This document shows, one piece after another, positions 1 through 6,706 of a DNA stretch of 31,138 nucleotides. Origin of the DNA: a virus; IMG/VR virus record IMGVR_UViG_3300039191_000025, positions 1 to 31,138 of that record; one strand, written 5' to 3'. Position 1 is the first letter of the stretch; each line of letters opens with the position of its first letter. The notes below the pieces were generated by a model. That model worked only from the letters and a program-made list of their open reading frames with translations, did not search any database and was not told where the DNA came from. The translations under genes were made by a program, and so were the position numbers.

Positions 1-94
1 GAGCAAGAAGATAAGGAAAGACACTACCTACACCAAGCAAGAAGAATTTCTAGAGGTTCAAGTTAGCAGGGGTAAGGTCGTGAGATTACACTAA
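1..94 (+). CDS. 3' part of a small protein spanning the circular junction
   Basis: Reading from base 2, 30 codons stay open to a TAA at 92-94, and that stop overlaps the ATG of the zinc-ribbon gene (TAATG). Joined to the last 50 bases of the window it gives a 47-residue protein that starts at 31089. The C-terminal part seen here is polar and basic, with many Lys, Thr and Glu. No family is recognised. The gene sits between two copies of the zinc-ribbon/HNH cassette and overlaps both neighbours by four or three bases, which is the usual junction style in this genome. It is real only if the sequence is circular or permuted. Confidence 0.55.
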   Translation, partial: SKKIRKDTTYTKQEEFLEVQVSRGKVVRLH

Positions 95-267
95 TGCCAA
101 ATTACGATTACAAGTGCCGAGGGTGTGACCTCATTCAAAACGTGACGCATCCCCTTACCCAAGACCCCAAGCTTCCCTGCCCTCGGTGTGGTACTGCCCT
201 AGTCAGAGTTCCAAGCGTTCTAGCTGTAACTTTCAACGCAAAAGACTTTTACTCGACGAGTCCCTGA
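94..267 (+). CDS. FmdB-type zinc-ribbon protein, copy 1
   Basis: This 57-residue protein opens with the PNYDYKC motif followed by two CxxC knuckles (Cys8/Cys11 and Cys29/Cys32). It ends in an FYSTSP tail like the FYSTD tail of FmdB-family zinc ribbons found in many phages. A zinc-binding, probably nucleic-acid or protein-contacting role is inferred; the family's function is poorly known. The TGA stop overlaps the ATG of the downstream HNH gene, so the two are translationally coupled. A second copy lies at 30584-30760. The last 18 residues are identical between copies while the N-terminal half has diverged, so the tail that adjoins the HNH gene is the most constrained part. Confidence 0.8.
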   Translation: MPNYDYKCRGCDLIQNVTHPLTQDPKLPCPRCGTALVRVPSVLAVTFNAKDFYSTSP

Positions 268-605
268 TGGGTAGGTGGCCACAACCTTGCGCAGTTTGCG
301 GAATATTGACAAAAGGAAATGGGAGGTGTGACCCCCACGAGAGGGAATACCGGCAGCGCAGGGCTAGAGCGGCAGACGCTCGTGTAGATACTAGGAAGAA
401 ATCTCAGTTATACAATTACGCTTATCGACAAGAAGCAAAGAGGGTAAAGGCAAACGCTACTCACTGCCACTTATGTAAGGAACCCTTCCTAGAGGGGCAG
501 ACCATCGACGCTGATCATCTAATAGCAGGTCTTGTGGACAGCCCTTTAGCAGCAGCTCATCGAGTTTGTAACCAACGCAGAGGAGCGAAGCCACTTGACC
601 AGTAA
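267..605 (+). CDS. HNH endonuclease, copy 1
   Basis: A 112-residue HNH nuclease, probably a DNA-nicking or cutting enzyme. The N-terminus carries a treble-clef-like cluster (Cys8, Cys11, Cys21, His24), a basic middle follows, and the C-terminal HNH fold shows CHLC, DADH, and a final H-x2-CN-x2-RG. The ATG at 267 overlaps the zinc-ribbon stop; an upstream in-frame ATG at 186 lies inside that gene and is not used here. HNH proteins beside terminase genes assist packaging cleavage in many HK97-type phages, and terminase lies about 0.9 kb downstream. The other copy at 30760-31092 differs at about 13 of 110 aligned positions. Confidence 0.85.
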   Translation: MGRWPQPCAVCGILTKGNGRCDPHEREYRQRRARAADARVDTRKKSQLYNYAYRQEAKRVKANATHCHLCKEPFLEGQTIDADHLIAGLVDSPLAAAHRVCNQRRGAKPLDQ

Positions 606-837
606 TAGTGCTAGAGTCCTTGATGCAGGGCGTATTATTGGGGAGTGGGGTAAATCTCCTCTACAGCCTCTACCAACACCCCCCAACCTAACCATGCGCA
701 CCTCTCCGCACTTGAAAACCTCTGACCCACTGAGCAGCCTTGAGCGCCGTTCTGACAGGGTTTGACGTTCGCCAGTCCAAACCAATCCTGCGACTGCCTG
801 CTTGTTTACCAGCGCCTGAGCAGTGACCTCATTATCT

Positions 838-896
838 TTATCGTTACATAAAACCTCTACAGCCCTTTAGGTACTTGCTTATTAGTTATCGTTACA
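838..896 (+). repeat. Direct repeat pair TTATCGTTACA
   Basis: An identical 11-base sequence occurs at 838-848 and 886-896, starts 48 bases apart. The second copy lies inside the -35/-10 spacer of the promoter before the PrimPol gene. It may be a binding site for a regulator, since the spacing places both copies on about the same DNA face. Confidence 0.55.
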
Positions 897-903
897 CTAG
901 AAT
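875..903 (+). promoter_or_regulatory. Promoter giving a leaderless PrimPol transcript
   Basis: TTGCTT at 875-880 and TAGAAT at 898-903 are separated by 17 bases. The ATG at 910 begins only six bases after the -10 box, so the transcript should start at the initiation codon. There is no Shine-Dalgarno sequence in the short gap. Leaderless mRNAs are frequent in Actinobacteria. Confidence 0.6.
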
Positions 904-909
904 AAAGGC

Positions 910-1479
910 ATGAATAAATGCGAAGTCTGCTACGAAGCTTTGACTAAGCCTGCTCGCGGGAGGGTTCCTCGTTTCTGCGGGACTCGTTGCCGGGTTGCTT
1001 CACACCGAAAAGACCAGCGCTTTTTTGTACCTTCAGAGCTACAGTCTTTACCTCGTTGGATTCTGCACAAGGACAAACGTCCCATGACCCTCGGAGGATG
1101 GTGGTCTTCAATAAACGACGCTTCCACTTGGGCAAGCTATGAAGCTGCACGACAAGCAGGCAAGGGCGACGGTGTCGGCTTCGTACTAAACGGCGACGGG
1201 ATTGTTTGTATTGACCTAGACGACTGCGTACTTGACGGCGTTATTTCGGACGAAGCGCAGAACCTCATCAACTCGTTTCCTGAGACGTTCGTGGAACTGT
1301 CTCCATCTCGACGAGGGTTACACCTATGGGGCCTTGGCAACGTCGGGGTTGGAAGAAGATTTGAACGCGACGGGTTGAAGATTGAAGTCTACGGAACTGG
1401 AAGATACCTCACTGTTACAGGAAAGACACTCATCAAAGCTCCGCTTGCAGAGCTACAACTTGAAGACTTGATAGGCTAA
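910..1479 (+). CDS. Bifunctional DNA primase/polymerase (PrimPol) N-terminal domain protein
   Basis: A 189-residue protein with an N-terminal zinc finger (Cys4, Cys7, Cys23, Cys27), then an archaeo-eukaryotic primase-type core. The acidic catalytic pair is in IDLDD near residue 97, the SPSRRGLHLWG segment carries the conserved His, and the EVYGTGRYLTVTGK segment is the third motif of the prim-pol family. It would synthesise primers or short DNA during replication. Usual family members carry a C-terminal helicase; this one ends after the polymerase domain. It lies next to the terminase genes rather than in the replication block, with its own leaderless promoter. An alternative is a catalytically reduced relative with a regulatory role. 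Confidence 0.75.
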   Translation: MNKCEVCYEALTKPARGRVPRFCGTRCRVASHRKDQRFFVPSELQSLPRWILHKDKRPMTLGGWWSSINDASTWASYEAARQAGKGDGVGFVLNGDGIVCIDLDDCVLDGVISDEAQNLINSFPETFVELSPSRRGLHLWGLGNVGVGRRFERDGLKIEVYGTGRYLTVTGKTLIKAPLAELQLEDLIG

Positions 1480-1483
1480 AACA

Positions 1484-1915
1484 ATGGCTAACCCCGCAAA
1501 ACCAACTGAGCAAAAAAGACTAACGGGCAATCCCGGTAAAAGACCAATGCCAAAAGCAACTGAAATGATGGCCGTTCCGGGCGGTAGGGTCGACCCAATT
1601 CGACCGCTTGATTACGCAGGGCAACAGCTATGGGACTCCGTGTTTTCTGCCGGAGAGATTTGGATTAGTAGCAGGACGGACATTCACTTGTTGCAAATGA
1701 CAGCAGAGCAGCTCGACAGGCGCGAGTCGCTTCGTAATGCGCTAGTTGAAAGCCCAACAGAGAATTCGGTGCTTATGAGGCTTGCAGAGATTGAGAAGGC
1801 TATAGCCGGAAACCTTGGCTTGCTTGGCTTCACGCCTAGCGACAGGAGCCGACTAGGGCTTGCAGAGATAAAAGCTAAGTCTAGGTTGCAAGAATTATTA
1901 GAGCGTAATGGGTAA
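1484..1915 (+). CDS. terS: Terminase small subunit, P27 family
   Basis: A 143-residue protein that binds phage DNA and delivers it to the large terminase. The N-terminus has the KRLTGNPGKRPMPK segment typical of P27-family small terminases, followed by helical segments. It starts four bases after the PrimPol stop and overlaps the start of the large subunit by eight bases, which fits co-translation of the two packaging subunits. Confidence 0.85.
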   Translation: MANPAKPTEQKRLTGNPGKRPMPKATEMMAVPGGRVDPIRPLDYAGQQLWDSVFSAGEIWISSRTDIHLLQMTAEQLDRRESLRNALVESPTENSVLMRLAEIEKAIAGNLGLLGFTPSDRSRLGLAEIKAKSRLQELLERNG

Positions 1916-3428
1916 CGCTTGGCCTCCTGCGTGGCTGACCCCTGTTGAAGCCGCGTCTCTAGCCGAAGGTAAAGGCAACCTAGCAGTCGACTTCATTGAA
2001 GCGTTCGGCATTATTACTAAGGATTCGATAGCGGGGCCGCAAGGGTCACAGCTCATTTTGCGCGACTGGCAAAAGAACTTGATTCGACACCTCTATGCAG
2101 GCGACGGCAAGGGCGGATTCGCTTCAAAAATTAGCCTCGTGGGTATGCCCCGTAAGCAGGGCAAAAGCGCCATGGCGAGCAGCCTCGCCGTTTTCGACAC
2201 CTTCTTTGGCCCTCGCGGTGGAGAGGTTTATTCGGTAGCTGCCGAAAAGGAGCAGGCCCGGATTGTCTTCAACGACGCCAAGAAAATGATTGAAGCTAAC
2301 GAGGAGCTTTCCAGCCAAGCCAAAATCTACAGAGACGCTATCGAGATACCAGCGACAGGCTCTGTCTACCGCGTTCTTTCAGCCGAAGCTTATTCAAAAG
2401 AAGGCTACAACTCAACCGCTGTCTGGGCTGACGAGGGTCACGCTATGGCCGACAGAACCCTGTTTGATGTTATGTCTCTGTCTATGGGAGCTAGAGGAAA
2501 CAAGGCTCACTTAGTAATGATTACAACGGCAGGACGTAAGTCCGACCAGACAGGCGGCGACTCAATCGCTTACACGCTTTACCAGACAGGGCAAAAGATA
2601 GTCAACAAGGAGATACAGCCGTCGATGTTTATGGCATGGTGGGAGCCTCCTAAAGACGCTGACTACAAAGACCCTGCAACTTGGGAATTGGCTTCACCCG
2701 GATACGGGGATATCTGCGCAGCGGAAGACTACGAGACTGCGATAAAAATAACTCCTGAAGCAGAGTTCAAAACAAAGCGCCTCAATATCTGGACGAACAC
2801 AAAGACCGCTTGGCTCCCAGCCGGAGCTTGGCAGGCGATTGAAGAAGAATTTGAAATGTTGCCTAGCGACGAATACGTCCTTGGCTTTGACGGTTCTTGG
2901 AAGAACGATAGCACCGCGCTAGTCGCAGTTATTCTGCCTCGTTTTGAAGACGACATTTATCGAGCGGTAAGGGTTGCGAGTTGGGAAAAGGATTTTGCTA
3001 TACATGATGATTCTTGGATTGTCGACAAGAAAGAAGTAGCCAAGGCGGTTATGGACTTCTTCGACAAGCAACCCAACTGTAAAGAAATGGCCTGCGACCC
3101 TTCATACTGGGAGGACGAAATGTATCAGTGGTCGGAGTACGGCATCCCTGTTGTGGAGTATAAGAACACGCTGTCCAGAACCGTACCCGCAACCTCTAAG
3201 TTGTTTGAAGCAATTATGAATAAGAAGCTTAGGGTTCAACATGATGGAGCCATGACGAGGCACATGGAAAACTGCATCCTAAAAATCGACGCTCAGCGCG
3301 GCGCTCGTATTACAAAAGACTTCCGTAACCCTAAGCTTAAGATAGACTTAGCAGTGGCCCTAATGATGGCGTTTGACCGCGCAACCGTTAGAATGGAAGA
3401 AGCACTCGTGCCACAAGTTTATGTATAG
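1908..3428 (+). CDS. terL: Terminase large subunit
   Basis: A 506-residue packaging motor and nuclease. The ATPase domain has a Walker A variant GMPRKQGKS at residues 79-87 and a Walker B ending in the acidic pair ADEGH near residue 174. The nuclease domain shows the first aspartate in LGFDGSW near residue 325, a second in ACDPSYW, and a late aspartate in KIDLAVALMMAFD near the C-terminus. Length and motif order match HK97-like and other Terminase_1 family enzymes. The start overlaps the small-subunit gene, and the portal gene follows after ten bases. Confidence 0.95.
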   Translation: MGNAWPPAWLTPVEAASLAEGKGNLAVDFIEAFGIITKDSIAGPQGSQLILRDWQKNLIRHLYAGDGKGGFASKISLVGMPRKQGKSAMASSLAVFDTFFGPRGGEVYSVAAEKEQARIVFNDAKKMIEANEELSSQAKIYRDAIEIPATGSVYRVLSAEAYSKEGYNSTAVWADEGHAMADRTLFDVMSLSMGARGNKAHLVMITTAGRKSDQTGGDSIAYTLYQTGQKIVNKEIQPSMFMAWWEPPKDADYKDPATWELASPGYGDICAAEDYETAIKITPEAEFKTKRLNIWTNTKTAWLPAGAWQAIEEEFEMLPSDEYVLGFDGSWKNDSTALVAVILPRFEDDIYRAVRVASWEKDFAIHDDSWIVDKKEVAKAVMDFFDKQPNCKEMACDPSYWEDEMYQWSEYGIPVVEYKNTLSRTVPATSKLFEAIMNKKLRVQHDGAMTRHMENCILKIDAQRGARITKDFRNPKLKIDLAVALMMAFDRATVRMEEALVPQVYV

Positions 3429-3438
3429 GCGGTAATTC

Positions 3439-4803
3439 TTGGCAAACGTATTCGACAGGTTCTTCTCTAAGAGGGCGCTCTCGTATCAAAGTATTTGGGC
3501 AGCAGGCGGAGATGTGGACGGCGGAACTATTGCAGGAACCTCTGTCAATAGCGAAACTGCCTTTTCGATAAACGCTGTCTACTCAGCAGTCTCACTAATT
3601 AGCGACACGGTAGCAAGCCTGCCTGTTGATGTTTATGTTCGCAGAGACGGCGCTCGTTACCCGTTCAGACCTTCTCCTGCGTGGATTCAAAAGCCGGACG
3701 TTGACACAACAAAAGAAGCTTTTTGGGGTTCGATAATTGTGAGCATGCTAATTGACGGAAACGCTTTTATCAGGGTCTTCTCTAATGACCGAGGCGAAGT
3801 AGTAAATCTGAGCGTGTTGAACCCTCAGAACGTGGAGATAACTCGCAACGGTCTAGGTCAGGTTATGTACCGACTAAACCAAGACGACCAGCTCCTAAGC
3901 AGTGAGCAAGTAATCTTTGTTCCGGATGTCGTAAGGCCGGGCAACATTCGTGGGATTAGTCGAGTCGAAGCGCTCAAGGAAAACTTCGGATTAGCAAAAG
4001 CACTTGAAGCTTATGCAGCCAAGTTCTTCGGCGATGGAACTCAGACTTCAGGAGTTATTGAGTTTCCGGGAAACCTTACAGCCGACCAAGCCAAGAACCT
4101 GCAGACAGGATTCGACTCTCGTCATTCAGGTTGGAAGAAGTCACACAAGACAGCCATCCTCTCAGCCGGGGCCAAGTATACTCAGACAAACACGGAGAAC
4201 GACAAGGCGCAGTTCTTAGATTCTCGTCGTCTTGCAATAGAAGATGTTGCACGGGCGTTCCGCGTTCCAAGCAATATGCTAAACCTCCCCGGCTCAAATA
4301 CTTTTAGCTCGGTTGAGCAAAACAATTTAGCCTTTGTGACACACTGCCTGCGACCAATAATCGCAAAACTCGAAAGCGCCTTTAGCCCGTTGATGTCCAG
4401 AACCTCCGGAGGAGAGAACGCTTTCCTCAAGTTCAACATTGACGGACTGCTTAGGGCTGACATACAAAACAGAATGTCTGCTTACTCCACTGGACTTCAA
4501 AGCGGGTTCCTAAGTGTAAACGACGTTCGCCGACTAGAAGACCTTCGTCCCATAGACGAGAAAAGCGCCAACATGCCAAGGGTTCCACTTGCTAATGTCG
4601 GAATAGATTCAGCCGACCTAGTAGCAACTGACAAGAAGGTCTCTATGGCCTCCAAGCTGGTTCTGGCGGGCTTTGACCCCTCAGAGGTCTTAGTGGCCAT
4701 GGGACTGCCTGCCGTGGCTCACACGGGGCTACCAAGCGTCCAACTGCAGGGGATAGCACAAGTTGACCCTGAAGACCCAACAAGCGCTTACGGCGTTGAG
4801 TAG
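3439..4803 (+). CDS. Portal protein, HK97 family
   Basis: A 454-residue protein forming the dodecameric DNA-entry channel at one capsid vertex. The sequence shows the family's pattern: an early AINAVYSAVSLISDTVASLPVDVY segment, GNAFIRV, and the VARAFRVPSNMLNLPG motif near residue 275. It starts at TTG with a GGCGG ribosome-binding sequence upstream. It is placed between terminase and protease as expected for an HK97-type head module. Confidence 0.93.
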   Translation: MANVFDRFFSKRALSYQSIWAAGGDVDGGTIAGTSVNSETAFSINAVYSAVSLISDTVASLPVDVYVRRDGARYPFRPSPAWIQKPDVDTTKEAFWGSIIVSMLIDGNAFIRVFSNDRGEVVNLSVLNPQNVEITRNGLGQVMYRLNQDDQLLSSEQVIFVPDVVRPGNIRGISRVEALKENFGLAKALEAYAAKFFGDGTQTSGVIEFPGNLTADQAKNLQTGFDSRHSGWKKSHKTAILSAGAKYTQTNTENDKAQFLDSRRLAIEDVARAFRVPSNMLNLPGSNTFSSVEQNNLAFVTHCLRPIIAKLESAFSPLMSRTSGGENAFLKFNIDGLLRADIQNRMSAYSTGLQSGFLSVNDVRRLEDLRPIDEKSANMPRVPLANVGIDSADLVATDKKVSMASKLVLAGFDPSEVLVAMGLPAVAHTGLPSVQLQGIAQVDPEDPTSAYGVE

Positions 4804-4820
4804 AGAAGGCAGGAAAATAA

Positions 4821-4991
4821 ATGGCACTTATCAACGGCACCAACGGCATACCAGCCACGAACCTAAAAGTGGCAGCAGCGCCTAAAGCTCAGGTTGAACC
4901 ACCCAAGCCCGTAATCGAAGAACCAATCGCTAAGGTGGAAAACTTCAAGCCTAAAGGTGTAAAGATGGTAAACTCAAAGAAGACTAATTGA
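4821..4991 (+). CDS. Small Pro/Lys/Ala-rich head-module protein
   Basis: This 56-residue protein starts with ATG after an AGGA ribosome-binding sequence at 4811-4814. The middle is rich in Pro, Lys, Ala and Val and resembles a flexible linker or tail; the C-terminus is basic. It is not recognised as a named family. It sits between portal and prohead protease, and its TGA lies just before the protease ribosome-binding sequence. A role in head assembly or DNA contact is an inference from position only. Confidence 0.6.
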   Translation: MALINGTNGIPATNLKVAAAPKAQVEPPKPVIEEPIAKVENFKPKGVKMVNSKKTN

Positions 4992-5002
4992 AGGACGGCA
5001 TA

Positions 5003-5725
5003 GTGTCAGGCATTGAGCAACGAGTAACAACTACCGAGTTTGAAGTCCGGGAAGAAACGGACGGGATGCACTTCAGCGGGTACGCCGCTATGTTCAACTC
5101 TCCGAGTCTTCCGCTTCCGTTCACCGAGCGTATTGCTCAGGGTGCTTTCAAGCGTTCGCTAAAGTCCCGCAATGACGTTAAGTTTCTTTGGAACCACGAC
5201 TCCGGAGAAATTCTAGGCTCGACTCGCGCGAAGACTCTAACCCTTACCGAAGACGACAAAGGTCTTATGGTCGGAGGTATTTTGCCTAACACGTCACGAG
5301 GGCGGGATGTTGCCGAGTTATTGCGCCGCAAGGATGTAGACGCTATGTCATTCGGCTTCAGCGTTCCTACAGGTGGAGATGCTTGGTCGAGTGACGGAGC
5401 GGAACGAACACTAAACTCGGTACGGCTTTTTGAAGTTAGCTTGGTTGGAAATCCTGCATACACCGCAACTGCTGGAACAGTATCTGTTCGGAAGTTCGCA
5501 AGGGCAGCAGAACGAGCAGCGGTTAGCGTTGACGCACTGGCTGATGCATTAGGAAAAATTGAAGACGGGCTAAACATAACCGAAGAAGAACAAGGACTTC
5601 TCAACCAAGTTATTACAACTTTGGCTCCTGAAGTTGAAGTTGTTGTAGAGCCAGAACCTGTCGGCGACCTTGGCTTGCTCGCACTAAAAAAGAAGAAGCT
5701 TGAGCTTCTAATGAAAGGTATGTAA
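5003..5725 (+). CDS. Prohead protease, HK97/U35 family
   Basis: A 240-residue serine protease that trims the capsid protein during maturation. The catalytic His is in FLWNHDSGEILG and the catalytic Ser in DAMSFGFS, both in the first 130 residues; the C-terminal third is acidic and probably a removable scaffold-like tail. I chose the GTG at 5003 because GAAGGA at 4990-4995 lies seven bases upstream; the in-frame TTG at 4988, which would add five residues, has a poorer site. The stop overlaps the start of the next gene. Confidence 0.9.
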   Translation: MSGIEQRVTTTEFEVREETDGMHFSGYAAMFNSPSLPLPFTERIAQGAFKRSLKSRNDVKFLWNHDSGEILGSTRAKTLTLTEDDKGLMVGGILPNTSRGRDVAELLRRKDVDAMSFGFSVPTGGDAWSSDGAERTLNSVRLFEVSLVGNPAYTATAGTVSVRKFARAAERAAVSVDALADALGKIEDGLNITEEEQGLLNQVITTLAPEVEVVVEPEPVGDLGLLALKKKKLELLMKGM

Positions 5726-5949
5726 TGGCTACGAAAGAACAAATCACAAAAGCTATTCTCAAGGCAGCCGGAAACCCGGACACCGGAGTAGTTCGCGTAA
5801 ACGCAGAAAAGTGGGCGGAAGCAATCGTCGCACTAGACTCAGAGACTCCACCGAAAGCCAATGAAGGCGAAGACGTGGTGCAGGAAAGCGCTCCATTTGA
5901 GAGGGCTAAAAAAGAGGTTCGTGTAACCAAGCCGACTGAGATTCGCTAG
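5725..5949 (+). CDS. Small acidic/basic head-module protein
   Basis: A 74-residue protein starting at ATG overlapping the protease stop. The N-terminal half looks helical, the centre is acidic and Pro-rich, and the C-terminus is basic. No family is recognised. It is the last gene before a strong terminator, so it belongs to the terminase-portal-protease transcript. A minor head or assembly role is likely from position. Confidence 0.6.
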   Translation: MATKEQITKAILKAAGNPDTGVVRVNAEKWAEAIVALDSETPPKANEGEDVVQESAPFERAKKEVRVTKPTEIR

Positions 5950-5970
5950 TCGCCAAGCAACAAACCTCTA

Positions 5971-6010
5971 CCCCGTTAGCCTTTCTTGGTGCTAACGGGG
6001 TTTCCTTTTA
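5971..6010 (+). terminator. Rho-independent terminator T1
   Basis: A perfect 10-bp stem (CCCCGTTAGC with GCTAACGGGG) and 10-base loop is followed by TTTCCTTTT. It closes the head operon. The stem sequence is nearly the same as in the terminators at 6559 and 7900. Confidence 0.93.
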
Positions 6011-6014
6011 ACTA

Positions 6015-6028
6015 GAACAAGTGTTCGA
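6015..6028 (+). promoter_or_regulatory. Palindromic operator, copy 1 (SOS-box-like)
   Basis: GAACAAGTGTTCGA here is identical to 6185-6198. The arms GAAC and GTTC around four bases fit the actinobacterial LexA box pattern TCGAAC-N4-GTTCGA with one arm slightly degraded. A TTGACA sequence occurs about ten bases downstream. Binding by host LexA or by a phage regulator is inferred. Confidence 0.6.
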
Positions 6029-6184
6029 TAACACCTTTTGACAACCAAAGACAAACAGCCACACAGACACCCCTAGCAGCCTCGCTAACGGCTTTGACCC
6101 TACTCTTAGCCACAACCACGCAGCCATCACAGCGAACGTCCGACCTGAGCGAAATGGTGGGTCTTGCCCAGTGAACACGCACCC

Positions 6185-6198
6185 GAACAAGTGTTCGA
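6185..6198 (+). promoter_or_regulatory. Palindromic operator, copy 2 (SOS-box-like)
   Basis: With the preceding base this reads CGAACAAGTGTTCGA, an 11-of-12 match to the TCGAAC-N4-GTTCGA pattern. It lies 170 bases from copy 1 and about 60 bases upstream of the promoter for the gene at 6306. A third copy of the 13-base core lies on the other strand at 29493-29506. Confidence 0.65.
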
Positions 6199-6205
6199 AT
6201 AAAAC

Positions 6206-6235
6206 ACTAGTTGTTATCTAATTGTGATAACTAGT
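6206..6235 (+). repeat. Interrupted dyad GTTATC/GATAAC
   Basis: GTTATC at 6213-6218 pairs with GATAAC at 6226-6231, and ACTA at 6206-6209 pairs with TAGT at 6232-6235 across a three-base bulge. T-rich sequence follows. The left part GTTGTTATCTAAT is the same 13 bases seen in the promoter near 22078, so this may be an operator half-site and not only a hairpin. Confidence 0.5.
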
Positions 6236-6247
6236 TTATTGAAAGAC

Positions 6248-6276
6248 TTGTGTTGTGGCTTGTTGTCGACTAATGT
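6248..6276 (+). promoter_or_regulatory. Candidate promoter for the gene at 6306
   Basis: TTGTGT at 6248-6253 and TAATGT at 6271-6276 have a 17-base spacer. The transcript would have a leader of about 20 bases containing the GAAGGG ribosome-binding sequence. Since T1 lies upstream and T2 downstream, the gene at 6306 needs its own promoter, which supports this call. Confidence 0.45.
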
Positions 6277-6305
6277 AATTGCTAACGACAGCGAAGGGAA
6301 ACAAA

Positions 6306-6536
6306 ATGAACGAAATGAACAAGCTAGTAACTGCAGCAGAATACGCAAAAGAGATTGCAGGTAGCAGAGTAATTTTCAACAGCCAAACCTCTGAAGAATA
6401 TACCAACCCTGCATTTGTTTCCTTACACTTTGAAAATGGCTTTAGAGTTGCTTACCAAATCAAAAACGACATTACGACAATTACTCACTGGATGTTCAAA
6501 ATTCACGTCGAGTTTGACGGTCGGCACATCGTTTAG
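6306..6536 (+). CDS. Unknown protein in a private transcription unit
   Basis: A 76-residue protein of unknown family, starting at ATG with GAAGGG about seven bases upstream. It has a helical N-terminus, then alternating hydrophobic segments suggesting a small beta-rich domain; there is no membrane segment or signal peptide. It lies between the prohead protease and the major capsid gene, is enclosed by terminators T1 and T2, and has palindromic operators upstream. That insulation is unusual inside a head operon and suggests separate regulation from the structural genes. Confidence 0.7.
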   Translation: MNEMNKLVTAAEYAKEIAGSRVIFNSQTSEEYTNPAFVSLHFENGFRVAYQIKNDITTITHWMFKIHVEFDGRHIV

Positions 6537-6558
6537 TAAAACAGTCAAAGAAGACTAA

Positions 6559-6592
6559 CCCCGTTACCGTACATCTTGGTAACGGGGTTTCA
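6559..6592 (+). terminator. Rho-independent terminator T2
   Basis: CCCCGTTACC pairs perfectly with GGTAACGGGG around a nine-base loop, followed by TTTC. It ends the transcript of the gene at 6306 and differs from T1 by one stem base pair and the loop. Confidence 0.9.
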
Positions 6593-6706
6593 TTGTGCGC
6601 ACCTGTTGTAAACTATTTGTATCGGATAAGAGTTAGCTCTGCCGACCTTGCTGTTGAGCGTTAACGCCACTGCACCTAAATGCAAATAACCTAACAAGGA
6701 GACTAA
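6593..6706 (+). promoter_or_regulatory. Leader and promoter region of the major capsid gene
   Basis: Because T2 ends just upstream, the capsid gene must be transcribed from here. The likely promoter lies around 6603-6632 (CTGTTG, 17 bases, ATAAGA), though the match is weak. The leader contains the perfect palindrome GCGTTAACGC and a good AAGGAG ribosome-binding sequence at 6695-6700. Confidence 0.4.

Larger units (their letters stand above)
606..909. other. 304-bp non-coding region before PrimPol
   Basis: No convincing gene lies here. The stretch near 655-700 is rich in C on the plus strand. The right end holds the PrimPol promoter and an 11-base direct repeat. A cohesive-end or packaging-initiation site would be expected near the HNH and terminase genes, and this is the largest candidate interval, but I see no recognisable cos sequence. 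Confidence 0.45.
6011..6305. other. Non-coding regulatory interval with two identical palindromes
   Basis: About 295 bases lie between T1 and the gene at 6306. The interval carries two copies of a 14-base palindromic site, an A/C-rich stretch between them, a dyad at 6206-6235 and a promoter. A leftward open frame across 6008-6190 exists but begins at TTG with no ribosome-binding sequence and resembles no protein, so I treat the stretch as non-coding. A small RNA from the region between the two palindromes is possible. Confidence 0.5.

Noticed and set aside
186-266. Upstream ATG for HNH copy 1
   Set aside because: The extension lies entirely inside the zinc-ribbon gene in another frame; the ATG at 267 overlaps its stop and matches the start in copy 2.
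606-909. tRNA or structured RNA in the first non-coding interval
   Set aside because: No cloverleaf pairing or conserved T-loop sequence was found by eye.
5137-5742. Long leftward frame (201 codons) opposite the prohead protease
   Set aside because: It is a Ser-rich shadow of a clear protease gene, has no ribosome-binding sequence and resembles no protein.
6008-6190. Leftward 60-codon frame in the operator interval
   Set aside because: TTG start, no ribosome-binding sequence, odd composition with many Trp and Cys, and both ends lie in palindromic sites.
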